A stretch of DNA of 38,541 bases from contig JAPLHP010000035.1 in NCBI GenBank assembly GCA_026389585.1, positions 1-38,541 on the forward strand. Direction: 5' to 3'. Position 1 is the first letter of the stretch. Each line of letters begins with the position of its first letter. The DNA is from Chloroflexota bacterium (GTDB taxonomy: Bacteria > Chloroflexota > Dehalococcoidia > UBA2247 > RBG-13-53-26). Below, one piece after another: positions 15,348 through 23,365 of the stretch. The notes under the pieces were generated by a model, which was not told where the DNA came from, did not search any database, and saw only the letters and a program-made list of their open reading frames with translations. The translations under genes were made by a program, and so were the position numbers.

Positions 15348-16454
15348 TTATCCCAATAGAACCCTGGCGAAGATGGGGTTGGAGGTAAGCACTCTGGAGG
15401 ACACCATGCAGTATATTGAACCATTGCGAGTGAGCAGGCCATCCGCAACCATCTGGTCAAGCCTGTGTATGAGTTCCTTCGTATTATCAATCCCAAATCG
15501 TGCAGCGAGATCGTCAGCCGGCAGACCTTCTGAAAGCAGACGTAATCGCAGCATGGCCTCTTCTGCCGCCTTCTCTTTCGCACTCAATTGTTCCACCTCT
15601 TCCACAACTCCAGCGGGATGGCGAAGGTAAGCCTCCAAGTCACTGCGGTTCTTGAAGCGTCTGCCGTCAAGATGCGAGGCAGCCGCCGGTCCCAGGCCAA
15701 GGTATTCGCCGCCGCGCCAGTAGTTCATATTGTGCAGGCATTCGAATCCCCCAAGGGCAAGGTTGGATATCTCGTAATGAGTAAATCCTTTCTCCTGAAG
15801 AAATGGACACGCTTGCTCGAATAGCTCAGCCTGCTCATCATCCGAGGGCAGATCATCCGGTGGATTCATTGCCAGGGGGGCATCATGCTCCAGCGACAGG
15901 CAGTACACGGAGAGATGGTTCACACCCAACTCAACCAGCTTCCCCAGAGTGGCCCGCAGTGTTTCCCACCGCTGACCGGGAAGACCAACAATGACATCGG
16001 CGGAGACATTTGCAAAGCCAACTCTCCTGGCTTGAGATATGGCTTCAACGGCCTGTGCTGCAGAGTGAATTCTGCCCACCCTCTGAAGCTCGTCATCTGA
16101 AATAGACTGTACGCCGACGGACACACGGTTCAAACCTGCGCCCAAAGCAGCCTGAAGCAACTCTGTAGTAGCCGATTCCGGGTTGACCTCGATGGTAGCC
16201 TCGATCAACCTGGGAAGGTCGAATGAACCCCGGAGACCATCAAGCAGCCTCTTTAGACATCCAGCACCAAGCAGACCCGGTGTCCCACCTCCCAAATAGA
16301 GGGTATCGAATGACAGGCCCGCGTACGCCCTGGCTTCGATCAGAACAGCATCAATGTAGGGATCGATGAGGTCCTGTCGATCTGCCAGAGAGTAAAAATC
16401 ACAATAGGCGCACTTTCTGGCGCAGAAGGGGACGTGAACGTAGAGCCCCCTCAC
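15348..16454 (-). CDS. hemW: HemW-like radical SAM haem chaperone
   Basis: A 368-residue radical SAM protein of the HemW (formerly HemN-like) family. The cluster motif is C-A-R-K-C-A-Y-C-D-F near the N-terminus, then GGGTPGLL, and the HemW mark H-N-M-N-Y-W (in ECLHNMNYWRGGEYLGLGPAA). A winged C-terminal part (~290-350) follows. HemW is generally thought to insert haem into respiratory proteins and is not a coproporphyrinogen dehydrogenase. GTG at 16454 overlaps the stop of lepA by 4 bases (GTGA), so translation is coupled. The lepA-hemW order is common in bacteria and supports the call. Confidence 0.92.
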   Translation of the reverse strand: MRGLYVHVPFCARKCAYCDFYSLADRQDLIDPYIDAVLIEARAYAGLSFDTLYLGGGTPGLLGAGCLKRLLDGLRGSFDLPRLIEATIEVNPESATTELLQAALGAGLNRVSVGVQSISDDELQRVGRIHSAAQAVEAISQARRVGFANVSADVIVGLPGQRWETLRATLGKLVELGVNHLSVYCLSLEHDAPLAMNPPDDLPSDDEQAELFEQACPFLQEKGFTHYEISNLALGGFECLHNMNYWRGGEYLGLGPAAASHLDGRRFKNRSDLEAYLRHPAGVVEEVEQLSAKEKAAEEAMLRLRLLSEGLPADDLAARFGIDNTKELIHRLDQMVADGLLTRNGSIYCMVSSRVLTSNPIFARVLLG

Positions 16455-18247
16455 CTATCCTCTTCGAGATTGAGCAGTGAGAGGAAGGCCTCCTGGGGCA
16501 CCTCCACCGAGCCGACCATCTTCATCCGTTTCTTGCCCTCTTTTTGCTTGTCCAGGAGTTTTCTCTTGCGTGTCACATCGCCGCCATAGCACTTGGCCAG
16601 GACATCCTTCCTGATTGGAGCGATATCCTCCCTGGCCACGATATTCCCGCCGATGGCTGCCTGAAGGGGCACCTTGAACTGCTGCCTGGGGATGAGCTTC
16701 CTCAGCTTGTGGACCAGCGCCCTGCCTCTGGCGACAGCACTCTCACGGATGGCAATATAGGAAAAGGCGTCGACCGCCTCGCCATTGACCAGAATGTCCA
16801 CCTTAACCAGGTCGCCCGGGCGATATCCGATGAACTCATAATCCATGCTGGCATACCCCCGGCTCACGCTTTTCAACCGGTCGTAGTAGTCAGCAATGAT
16901 CTCCACCAGCGGGAAATCATAGGTCAGGATGACCCTCCTCTGGTCAGGGTGCTCCAGGCCCACCAGTGTTCCCCGCTTGACGTTGGAGAGTTCCATACAC
17001 GGCCCCACGAAATCGGTGGGAACTACGATATGAGCCCGGATAATGGGTTCCTCTATATGAGCGATCTCCTGAGGAGTGGGAAACTTCGACGGGTTGTCAA
17101 TCATGAGGACATCGCCTTTGGTGGTCACTACTTTATAGACTACCGACGGCATGGTGGCAATCAGATCCTGATCATATTCCCGCCGCAGCCTCTCGATGGT
17201 GATCTCCATGTGCAGCATGCCCAGAAAACCCACGCGGAAGCCATGGCCCAATGCTGCAGAGCTTTCCTTCTCATACACAATGGACGAGTCGTTGAGCTGG
17301 AACTTCTCCAGCGCCATCATGAGCTTTTCGTAGTCATTGGTGTTGATCGGATATAGCCCGCAGAAGACCATAGCCTGCAAGCGCCGGAAGCCCGGGATGA
17401 CAGGGGTTTCAGGGTGCTCCGGCGATATGATGGTGTCGCCAACATGGATTTCCGCAACATCCCTGATCATGGCACTCAGATAGCCCACATCGCCAGCCAC
17501 AAGCCGGTCACACGGCTTGACCTGGAGGGTGAAGTAACCCACCTCCCCCACCTCAAAGGTTTTGCCGGTGTATTTGATCATGATCCTGTCACCAGGGGTA
17601 ACGCTGCCGGAAAAGACGCGGATATGCATAATGACACCACGGTAGGCATCATAATGAGAATCGAAGATGAGGCAACTTAGAGGCGCATCTCCATCACCCT
17701 CTGGAGGCGGGATTCTGGAAACAATAGCCTCCAGCAGTTCCGGCACGCCGCTTCCCGTCTTGGCTGAAACCAGAAGCGTATCATCAGCATGCAGACCCAG
17801 CATTTCTTCAATCTGGAGACGGCAATCGTCAATCATGGCATTGGGAAGATCGATCTTATTAATCACAGGGATTATCTCCAGACCAGCGTCAACCGCAAAG
17901 TAGGCATTGCCGATGGTCTGCGCTTCCACACCCTGGGAGGCATCCACCAGCAGGACTGCGCCTTCACAGGCCTTGAGACTTCGGGAGACCTCATAGTTGA
18001 AGTCGATATGACCGGGAGTATCGATAAGGTTCAGAATGTAGTCTTCACCACTGCGTGATCTGTAGGGTATCCTGACTGGCTTGGCTTTGATGGTAATGCC
18101 GCGTTCGCGCTCCAGGTCCATGCTGTCCAGAATCTGTTCATTTCCAGAGGTATGGATAACGTCGGTCAGTTCCAGTATGCGATCAGCCAGGCTGGACTTG
18201 CCATGATCGATGTGGGCGATGATACAGAAGTTGCGTACGTTTCTCAT
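16451..18247 (-). CDS. lepA: Elongation factor 4 (LepA)
   Basis: A 598-residue ribosome-associated GTPase that can back-translocate stalled ribosomes. The N-terminus MRNVRNFCIIAHIDHGKSSL holds the P-loop (H-I-D-H-G-K-S-S; Ser in place of the usual Thr at the last position), followed by RERGITIKAK, D-T-P-G-H and N-K-I-D. Domains II, III and V-like follow, and the end contains the LepA-specific VLAKCYGGDVTRKRKLLDKQ and KRMKMVGSVEVPQEAFLSLL. The length is normal. It lies 79 bases after the aldolase gene and is coupled to hemW, in one minus-strand operon with pfk and fba. No strong Shine-Dalgarno is seen before the ATG. Confidence 0.97.
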   Translation of the reverse strand: MRNVRNFCIIAHIDHGKSSLADRILELTDVIHTSGNEQILDSMDLERERGITIKAKPVRIPYRSRSGEDYILNLIDTPGHIDFNYEVSRSLKACEGAVLLVDASQGVEAQTIGNAYFAVDAGLEIIPVINKIDLPNAMIDDCRLQIEEMLGLHADDTLLVSAKTGSGVPELLEAIVSRIPPPEGDGDAPLSCLIFDSHYDAYRGVIMHIRVFSGSVTPGDRIMIKYTGKTFEVGEVGYFTLQVKPCDRLVAGDVGYLSAMIRDVAEIHVGDTIISPEHPETPVIPGFRRLQAMVFCGLYPINTNDYEKLMMALEKFQLNDSSIVYEKESSAALGHGFRVGFLGMLHMEITIERLRREYDQDLIATMPSVVYKVVTTKGDVLMIDNPSKFPTPQEIAHIEEPIIRAHIVVPTDFVGPCMELSNVKRGTLVGLEHPDQRRVILTYDFPLVEIIADYYDRLKSVSRGYASMDYEFIGYRPGDLVKVDILVNGEAVDAFSYIAIRESAVARGRALVHKLRKLIPRQQFKVPLQAAIGGNIVAREDIAPIRKDVLAKCYGGDVTRKRKLLDKQKEGKKRMKMVGSVEVPQEAFLSLLNLEEDR

Positions 18248-18326
18248 AGTCTATGAAGATGGAATGGACAGGTGCTTCCCCTGGAAGATCGACGGGGGAG
18301 AGGGCTGCGGTAGACTATCATGCGGA

Positions 18327-19592
18327 TTAGGAGCGATCGACAACAAACCTATTGACCAGATCCACAGTCCCGACCACATTAAGCTTCTTAAAGAGGAACG
18401 AAAAGTGATTTTCGAGTGTTTCCCCGATCCCTGCGATGCTGCCTTCAGGGATGGCCCAGATTTCTTTCTTGAAATCCCCGAAGGCTTTCTTTCGGGTCTT
18501 GTACAGGAACTGCTCGTTGGTCTCCCCTGACTTTCTCTCATTGCTATAGTTGTTCAGGAGGTGATTATTAATACTGCCCAACAGCTCTTTGGGGAAATGA
18601 GGGCTATCATAGATGGTATTCTGAAATCCCGTAGCCAGATGCACCTCAGCCGTGCCAGCCTGCGGGAAAAGGCCAAATGCCTCGTCAGGAAGAGTGGAGG
18701 CCCCGTGCTGTACAGCCCCGGCCATGCCATACTCCTCTCGTGCCACCTTAGACAACTTCTCCAGGGTCTTAAAATCTAGTTCAACTCTGGCAATAGATCC
18801 ATCAGGCAAGACCACGCCGCCATGAGTGGTACCGGTTTGGACACTGATCTTGGAGATGCCCTTGACATTCGAGCCTAGAAGCTGGCGATACCCGGCCACG
18901 AACGCCCTGAGGTCTTCCACCGTGCTGTTTCTACCTCCGACCTCCCCGATCTCACCGCCGACAGAGACAGTCACCCCTTTGGGCTCGATGCTGCGTATGA
19001 ACCTGGTCATATTAGCCGTGACGAGGTAATTCCTCTCCTGTTGCTTGTCAAGGCCCTGCTGCTCCAAGTCCACCAGGGTAGAGGCATCCACATCGATGTT
19101 CAAAAATCCGGCATCCACTGACTCCCGTATCAGATCCTCAATAGCCTTCAGTTCTTTTCCTGGCTCTGAGCCATACTTGCCAGCATTGACCTGGAAATGA
19201 TCGCCCTGAAGAAACACCGGCCCCCTGAACCCCTCTTTAACAGCGGCAGCCAGCACACAGACAGCGTATTCTCCAGGTTTCTGTTTGGTATAGCCTATCT
19301 CGGAACGGGCAATCTCAAAGATAAAGGCCCCAACCTTGTGCTTTGAAGCAGCCCTGAAGACCGCTCTGGCTACCTGATAGGTAAGGCCACGGATGTTTAT
19401 CGCCGGGACCGTAATGCCCTGGTAAAGCCCCCTGCCCGCAGCTTCATACAGACCTTGAATGCTGGCCGGGAAGATTCCCAGAGCGGAGGCCTGTTTACGT
19501 ATCTCCCAACGATGTTCCTCCCTGATCTCCTCTTCAGGTGCAAAGACAGCCCTCTCCACTAGAGTATCAATGTTCTTAGAAGTGATGGACAT
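18327..19592 (-). CDS. Class II fructose-bisphosphate aldolase (zinc type)
   Basis: A 421-residue ketose-bisphosphate aldolase, the enzyme that splits fructose 1,6-bisphosphate to two triose phosphates. Zinc ligands are in FLQGDHFQVN, TGTTHGGVV and AVQHGAS, followed by TLPDEAFGLFPQ. It is longer than E. coli FbaA by ~60 residues, mainly at both ends. I start at ATG 19592, which has GGAG before it and the family-like N-terminus MSITSKNIDTL; an in-frame GTG at 19676 overlapping the pfk stop would add 28 residues and seems unlikely. It directly follows pfk, forming a glycolytic pair. Confidence 0.9.
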   Translation of the reverse strand: MSITSKNIDTLVERAVFAPEEEIREEHRWEIRKQASALGIFPASIQGLYEAAGRGLYQGITVPAINIRGLTYQVARAVFRAASKHKVGAFIFEIARSEIGYTKQKPGEYAVCVLAAAVKEGFRGPVFLQGDHFQVNAGKYGSEPGKELKAIEDLIRESVDAGFLNIDVDASTLVDLEQQGLDKQQERNYLVTANMTRFIRSIEPKGVTVSVGGEIGEVGGRNSTVEDLRAFVAGYRQLLGSNVKGISKISVQTGTTHGGVVLPDGSIARVELDFKTLEKLSKVAREEYGMAGAVQHGASTLPDEAFGLFPQAGTAEVHLATGFQNTIYDSPHFPKELLGSINNHLLNNYSNERKSGETNEQFLYKTRKKAFGDFKKEIWAIPEGSIAGIGETLENHFSFLFKKLNVVGTVDLVNRFVVDRS

Positions 19593-19675
19593 CTCTTTCT
19601 CCAATCTTGGGGGCACGCTGTATCCCGCCCACCAAGTCCTTCTCAGCAGGCCTGGAATCCCCGGGCATCGGGACA

Positions 19676-20785
19676 CTAACCAGCAAGAATGGCCCTACGA
19701 CCATTGTACCGCTCAGTATCATATTGTGTCTTCACATCCACCAGACTCAGTTTCCCCAAAACATCTTTGATCGGGACAGAGGTGATCCGGCCATTTTTGT
19801 AGCTCACCATCTTCCCAAAGTCTTTCCTCTCAATTAGATCAACGGCCGCAATGCCGAAATATCTGCCCATTCTCCGATCATAGGCACAAGGAGCACCACC
19901 GCGCTGCAGGTGGCTGAGGACAATGCTTCTTGTTTCCAGTTTGGTAGCACTGGTAATTTCATTGGCCAGGAACTCACCGATGCCGCCCAGGATCTTATGG
20001 CCAAAACCGTCTTCCCCAGCCTCTCTGACAAACTCGGAGCCTCCTGCCGGCTTGGCGCCCTCTGCCGCCACAATAATCTCATATCTGGCACCCTGCCTTC
20101 TTCCCTCCAGAACCAGCTCATTCACCTTCTCAATAGAGAAGTCATACTCCGGGATCAGTATGATAAATGCCCCACTGGATTCGCCGCCTTCCAGAGCCAA
20201 CCAGCCAGCAGTCCTCCCCATAGTCTCGACTACAAACATCCTCTTATGAGAACCAGCCGTAGTCCGCAACCTGTCAATCTCCTCTGTGATCACGCTCAGT
20301 GCCGTCTCAAATCCCAGCGTATAGTCAGTTCCCCAGAGGTCCTTATCAATAGTCTTGGGGATGCCCACAACATTCACACCCTGCCGGGCCAATTTGGAGG
20401 CTACTCCCAGAGTATCATCACCGCCAATAGTTACCAGGGCCTCAAGCCCAAGTTTATCGATGTTATCCAACACCTTCTTTGACTGATCATCCTTTGGATT
20501 GCAGGGGTTTGTTCGTGAAGTTCCCAGCATGGTCCCGCCCAGTCTATCCCAGGTCCGCACCACATTCTGATCCAGAGGCACGAGGTATTCCTGCAAATCT
20601 CCACGTGAAGGGTCAGCGTAGATCAGCCCCTTCCATCCATCCCGGATACCAATAACCTCGTACTGGACGCCTCTTTCCCGCTGCAGTCGGTCATCCAGTG
20701 CGGTTTTGACCACCCACTTCATGGCCGGGTTGATCCCGGCGCAGTCGCCCCCGCCCGTGAGAAGCCCTATCCTGCTCTTTTTCAT
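19676..20785 (-). CDS. pfk: Pyrophosphate-type 6-phosphofructokinase
   Basis: A 369-residue phosphofructokinase. The glycine loop GGGDCAG (11-17), the motif I-G-G-D-D (120-124) and P-K-T-I-D-K-D (143-149) are clear, with M-G-R-T-A-G-W (189-195). ATP-dependent enzymes of the E. coli type have GGDG and PGTID; Asp in place of the second Gly and Lys in place of the next are the hallmarks of the pyrophosphate-dependent branch, so the phosphoryl donor is predicted to be PPi. That would make the step reversible and save ATP. It heads the operon. A TTGACA-17-TAGAAT promoter lies so close that the transcript should have only about six leader bases, and no Shine-Dalgarno is present. Confidence 0.93.
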   Translation of the reverse strand: MKKSRIGLLTGGGDCAGINPAMKWVVKTALDDRLQRERGVQYEVIGIRDGWKGLIYADPSRGDLQEYLVPLDQNVVRTWDRLGGTMLGTSRTNPCNPKDDQSKKVLDNIDKLGLEALVTIGGDDTLGVASKLARQGVNVVGIPKTIDKDLWGTDYTLGFETALSVITEEIDRLRTTAGSHKRMFVVETMGRTAGWLALEGGESSGAFIILIPEYDFSIEKVNELVLEGRRQGARYEIIVAAEGAKPAGGSEFVREAGEDGFGHKILGGIGEFLANEITSATKLETRSIVLSHLQRGGAPCAYDRRMGRYFGIAAVDLIERKDFGKMVSYKNGRITSVPIKDVLGKLSLVDVKTQYDTERYNGRRAILAG

Positions 20786-20797
20786 CGTATCAGCTAG

Positions 20798-20826
20798 ATT
20801 CTAGGGTTACCTATCTCCAATGTCAA
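20798..20826 (-). promoter_or_regulatory. Near-consensus sigma70 promoter of the pfk-fba-lepA-hemW operon
   Basis: On the minus strand, TTGACA (20821-20826) and TAGAAT (20798-20803) are 17 bp apart. Transcription should start near 20791, about six bases before the pfk ATG (20785), giving a leaderless or near-leaderless mRNA. Confidence 0.75.
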
Positions 20827-20987
20827 CATGAACCGCAGTATTCCCGTTCTCTGCTCAAACGGCAAATGCACAAGCAAGGCTGGTTGATTTGTGGGTCACC
20901 GTATGCCCTGCAGGTGTTGGAGACAAAAGTCGCATACATATACCATTGACTATCTTAGAATAGCTACGGTTACAAAGGGGATGACAA

Positions 20988-21272
20988 ATGACACGAGAAG
21001 CAGCGACAATATCTAGAAATCATGTGGTACAAGAACGCCCAACGAATGCGGTATGTCAGCATTACTGGGTGATTGGCATGGCCAGGGACGCTGTAAGTGA
21101 TGGCATATGTCAGTTATGTGGCGCCCACAAGGAGTTCAAGAACTACCTGCCTGATTGCCTGGCAGGTATGGACAAGGAGAAGTACGAGGAATGGCTGGCC
21201 AGGCACAGCTCTGCCAAAAGAGGGAAGGGACCCAAGCGGGATATCCTGACTGATACCGGGCAAGGTGAATGA
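20988..21272 (+). CDS. Small Cys/His protein, possible zinc binding
   Basis: A 94-residue protein. C-Q-H-Y-W-V-I-G near residue 23 and C-Q-L-C-G-A-H-K-E-F-K-N near 41 form the pattern CxHxW ... CxxCGxxxxF that I know from many small Chloroflexota proteins of unknown role; it looks like a zinc or iron site. The rest is charged with a Lys/Arg-rich end. ATG at 20988 has AAGGGG a few bases upstream. The next small gene begins right after its stop, so the two are cotranscribed. No function can be assigned. Confidence 0.65.
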   Translation: MTREAATISRNHVVQERPTNAVCQHYWVIGMARDAVSDGICQLCGAHKEFKNYLPDCLAGMDKEKYEEWLARHSSAKRGKGPKRDILTDTGQGE

Positions 21273-21273
21273 A

Positions 21274-21528
21274 ATGATGCAGGCAACAAGAGAACGCCCT
21301 GAGACGCAACGGAGATGGTCCAGGTGGTATCCCAAGAAACATGACGACCTGGTGATTGAACGTTGGGCTCAGGCATGTAGTAAGATAAATAATGACTGCC
21401 GCGGCTGCGAGTTCCATGATGGTTGTCAGGACCTTGCAGACAGGTTGATTGGCTGCATGAATGTGCAATCGCCAGCCAGCTACAAAAGGAAGAGGGCCTT
21501 GAGTCTGAATAGAACCATTCACAGCTAG
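21274..21528 (+). CDS. Small Cys-rich protein
   Basis: An 84-residue protein with C-R-G-C-E-F-H-D-G-C in its middle (CxxC-x4/5-C) and another Cys in RLIGCM, which suggests a metal or Fe-S site. The first half is basic and aromatic (RRWSRWYPKKHDDLVI). ATG at 21274 follows AAGGTG by six bases and comes directly after the stop of the preceding gene; an upstream GTG at 21265 would overlap it. Weak family resemblance only; unknown function. It lies before the DnaJ-type gene. Confidence 0.55.
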   Translation: MMQATRERPETQRRWSRWYPKKHDDLVIERWAQACSKINNDCRGCEFHDGCQDLADRLIGCMNVQSPASYKRKRALSLNRTIHS

Positions 21529-21677
21529 AAAAAGGCGATGAGCAAGCGGTTAGATGAGAAGCGGGGAGCTCCGGGCATGGTAAAATCAGTAGTTGAGGAT
21601 TCCCTGGATGTCCATTTGGAATTTCAACCGTGAACACCATGTCGTCACATATGACATAGCTACGGAGTATTGAGAAT

Positions 21678-22652
21678 ATGGACTATAAAGATTACTACAA
21701 GATTATGGGCGTGGATAAGAAGGCCACAGCCAAAGAAATAAAGCAAGTTTATCGCAAGCTGGCACGTAAGTATCATCCCGATATCAACCCGGGGAACAAA
21801 GAGGCCGAGGCGAAGTTCAAGGAAATCAACGAGGCCAATGAGGTGCTGGGTGACGAGGGGAAACGGAAGAAATACGACGAGCTAGGCGCGAACTGGAAAC
21901 ACTATGAGCAGTGGCAGCAGGCAGGTGGTGAGGCCAGCGGCCAACCCTTCGACTGGCGCCAATACGGGTTTGCCCCCGGATCAGGCAAGACCAGTAGCTA
22001 TCAGGCCAGAACTATGACAGAGGAAGATTTCTCGAGCTTCTTCTACAACTTCTTCGGTGGTGAGGAACCTGACATGGGGACCAGACAGCGCTTCCGGACT
22101 GCCTCCCGATCTCGCAAAGGTCAGGACTTTGAGCAGCCGATAGATATAAGCCTGGAGGAAGCCTTCCACGGCACAAATAGAGTTCTCCAGATGGAGGATG
22201 CGAGCGGCAGAGTCCGTCGTCTGGAGGCTAAGATCCCCGCCGGAGTACAAGACGGCTCCAGAGTGCGGCTGGCAGGGCAGGGAGGGTCGGGCATGGGCGG
22301 AGGGCCGGCTGGTGATTTGTACCTCGTAGTGCATATTTCCCATCACCATCTCTTTGAGCAAAAGGAGGGCAACCTCTATCTCAAACTGGATATCCCTCTA
22401 ACCACTGCTGTCCTGGGGGGAGAAGTCGATGTACCCACTCCCAACGGCAGAGTGATGTTAAAAGTTCCTCCCGAAACACAGAATGGCCGGGTATTTCGCT
22501 TGAGAGGGAAAGGGATGCCCAGGCTGGAGACGCCCCAGCAACACGGTGATTTATTTGCCGAGGTCAAGGTGATTCTGCCAGAGCGACTTTCAGAGCAAGA
22601 GCGAAAGCTGTTCGAAGAATTCTCCAGACTGCGCCCGGCATCCGGCAAGTAA
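21678..22652 (+). CDS. DnaJ-class co-chaperone, CbpA-like
   Basis: A 324-residue Hsp40. A complete J domain (1-70; H-P-D in KYHPDINP) stimulates a DnaK partner. A Gly/Phe-containing linker (~70-150) follows, then the two C-terminal substrate-binding domains (PIDISLEEAFHGT ... LRLAGQG; LDIPLTTAVLGGEVDVPTPNG), ending with the usual dimer-forming region. The zinc-finger domain of classical DnaJ is absent, which makes it CbpA-like. GGAG lies before the ATG at 21678. A redox glutaredoxin-PDZ gene follows 56 bases downstream, which suggests a shared protein-quality role. Confidence 0.92.
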   Translation: MDYKDYYKIMGVDKKATAKEIKQVYRKLARKYHPDINPGNKEAEAKFKEINEANEVLGDEGKRKKYDELGANWKHYEQWQQAGGEASGQPFDWRQYGFAPGSGKTSSYQARTMTEEDFSSFFYNFFGGEEPDMGTRQRFRTASRSRKGQDFEQPIDISLEEAFHGTNRVLQMEDASGRVRRLEAKIPAGVQDGSRVRLAGQGGSGMGGGPAGDLYLVVHISHHHLFEQKEGNLYLKLDIPLTTAVLGGEVDVPTPNGRVMLKVPPETQNGRVFRLRGKGMPRLETPQQHGDLFAEVKVILPERLSEQERKLFEEFSRLRPASGK

Positions 22653-22708
22653 TTCACCAAGAACCAGGATATTCATACAAACCGCATCAAATCATCAAGG
22701 AGGGCAGA

Positions 22709-23230
22709 ATGAACGTTGTACTCTACATCACCCAGACCTGACCCTACTGTCACCAGGCGAGAGAGTTTCTTTCGCAAAAAGGAGTCAAGTTCACCGAGCA
22801 CGATGTATCCCTCGATAGGGCTGCTGCAAAAGAGATGATTGAGAAAACAGGGCAAAGAGGAGTTCCGGTGATCACGATAGATGACCAGGTGGTCATCGGC
22901 TTCGACCGCACTCGTCTGGAGCAACTGCTGGCCGGGAAAGGCGACGGTCAGCACCTCTCCCTCGGGCTACAGGCAGCTGATGCCAGCAAGATAGCTCAAA
23001 AGGTGGGAGCTGTACCTATATTCGGAGCCTTCGTAGGCACGGTGAAGCCCGGCTCGGCGGGGGAGAGGGCAGGGCTGCAAAAGGGTGACGTGATCACCGA
23101 AATCAACCTGCGTCGCATCAATAATGTCGATGACCTGGAGAAGGCAGTGTCCGGACTATCACCAGGCAGCCGGATATCAGTTGTCTTTCTCAGAGGGGAG
23201 AAGGAACTCCACGCCGAAACTGTGCTCTGA
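22709..23230 (+). CDS. Predicted selenocysteine glutaredoxin (UPYC) fused to a PDZ domain
   Basis: A 173-residue fusion read through an in-frame TGA at 22739-22741 (residue 11). AAGGAGG (22697-22703) lies 5 bases before the ATG. The start MNVVLYITQT-U-PYC is a YruB-like glutaredoxin: U11/C14 replace the CPYC redox pair, GVP (51-53) holds the cis-proline, and GFD (64-66) follows. Residues ~85-173 are a PDZ domain (GTVKPGSAGERAGLQKGDVI). The frame is open to TGA 23228-23230. TGA stands exactly at the catalytic cysteine, and a SECIS-like hairpin follows, so selenocysteine is the best reading. A simple gene call from the internal ATG at 22835 loses 42 residues and the active site. A pseudogene is possible but less likely, as the remainder is intact. 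Known selenoproteins include glutaredoxin-like UxxC forms; the PDZ fusion is not one I know. The selenocysteine machinery is outside the window. Confidence 0.85.
22739..22786 (+). promoter_or_regulatory. Putative bacterial SECIS element just after the in-frame TGA
   Basis: GCGAGAG (22757-22763) pairs with CUUUCGC (22769-22775; seven pairs, one G-U) around the loop AGUUU (22764-22768). The loop G at position 2 lies 23 nt after the TGA, within the 16-37 nt range given for bacterial SECIS elements. A lower stem may form between GACCCU (22740-22745) and AGG-A-GUC (22780-22786). SelB would bind such a hairpin to decode UGA as Sec. Confidence 0.55.
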
Positions 23231-23280
23231 GCACGAGAAAGTCATCCGTGCGGGAAAGTCCCTCCATATATTTGCGCTAA

Positions 23281-23312
23281 ATAGAGGCGAGAGCGCACGC
23301 TCTCGCCTCTAT
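23281..23312. terminator. Perfect inverted repeat between convergent genes
   Basis: ATAGAGGCGAGAGCG (23281-23295) and its exact complement (23298-23312) are separated by CA, a 15-bp stem. It sits between the plus-strand glutaredoxin gene (ends 23230) and a minus-strand gene (ends 23366), so a bidirectional terminator is likely, although no long U-run follows on either side. Confidence 0.6.
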
Positions 23313-23365
23313 CAATTGGCAGAATGTTGACAAGCACAATCGAACTATTAGCCTTACCAGGTTAG

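Noticed and set aside
16544-17356. A 270-codon open frame on the plus strand
   Set aside because: It is the antisense of lepA, a sure gene on the other strand, has no family-like sequence, and follows from codon bias.
22739-22741. TGA as a general sense codon (alternative genetic code)
   Set aside because: Several intact genes in this window end in TGA (RSAM, ThiF, FAH, hemW-lepA junction), so the code is standard.
22835-23230. Reading the glutaredoxin-PDZ gene as a 131-residue protein from ATG 22835
   Set aside because: It leaves out half of the thioredoxin fold and the redox motif, has no clear ribosome site, and ignores the perfect SD at 22697 with the open frame through TGA.
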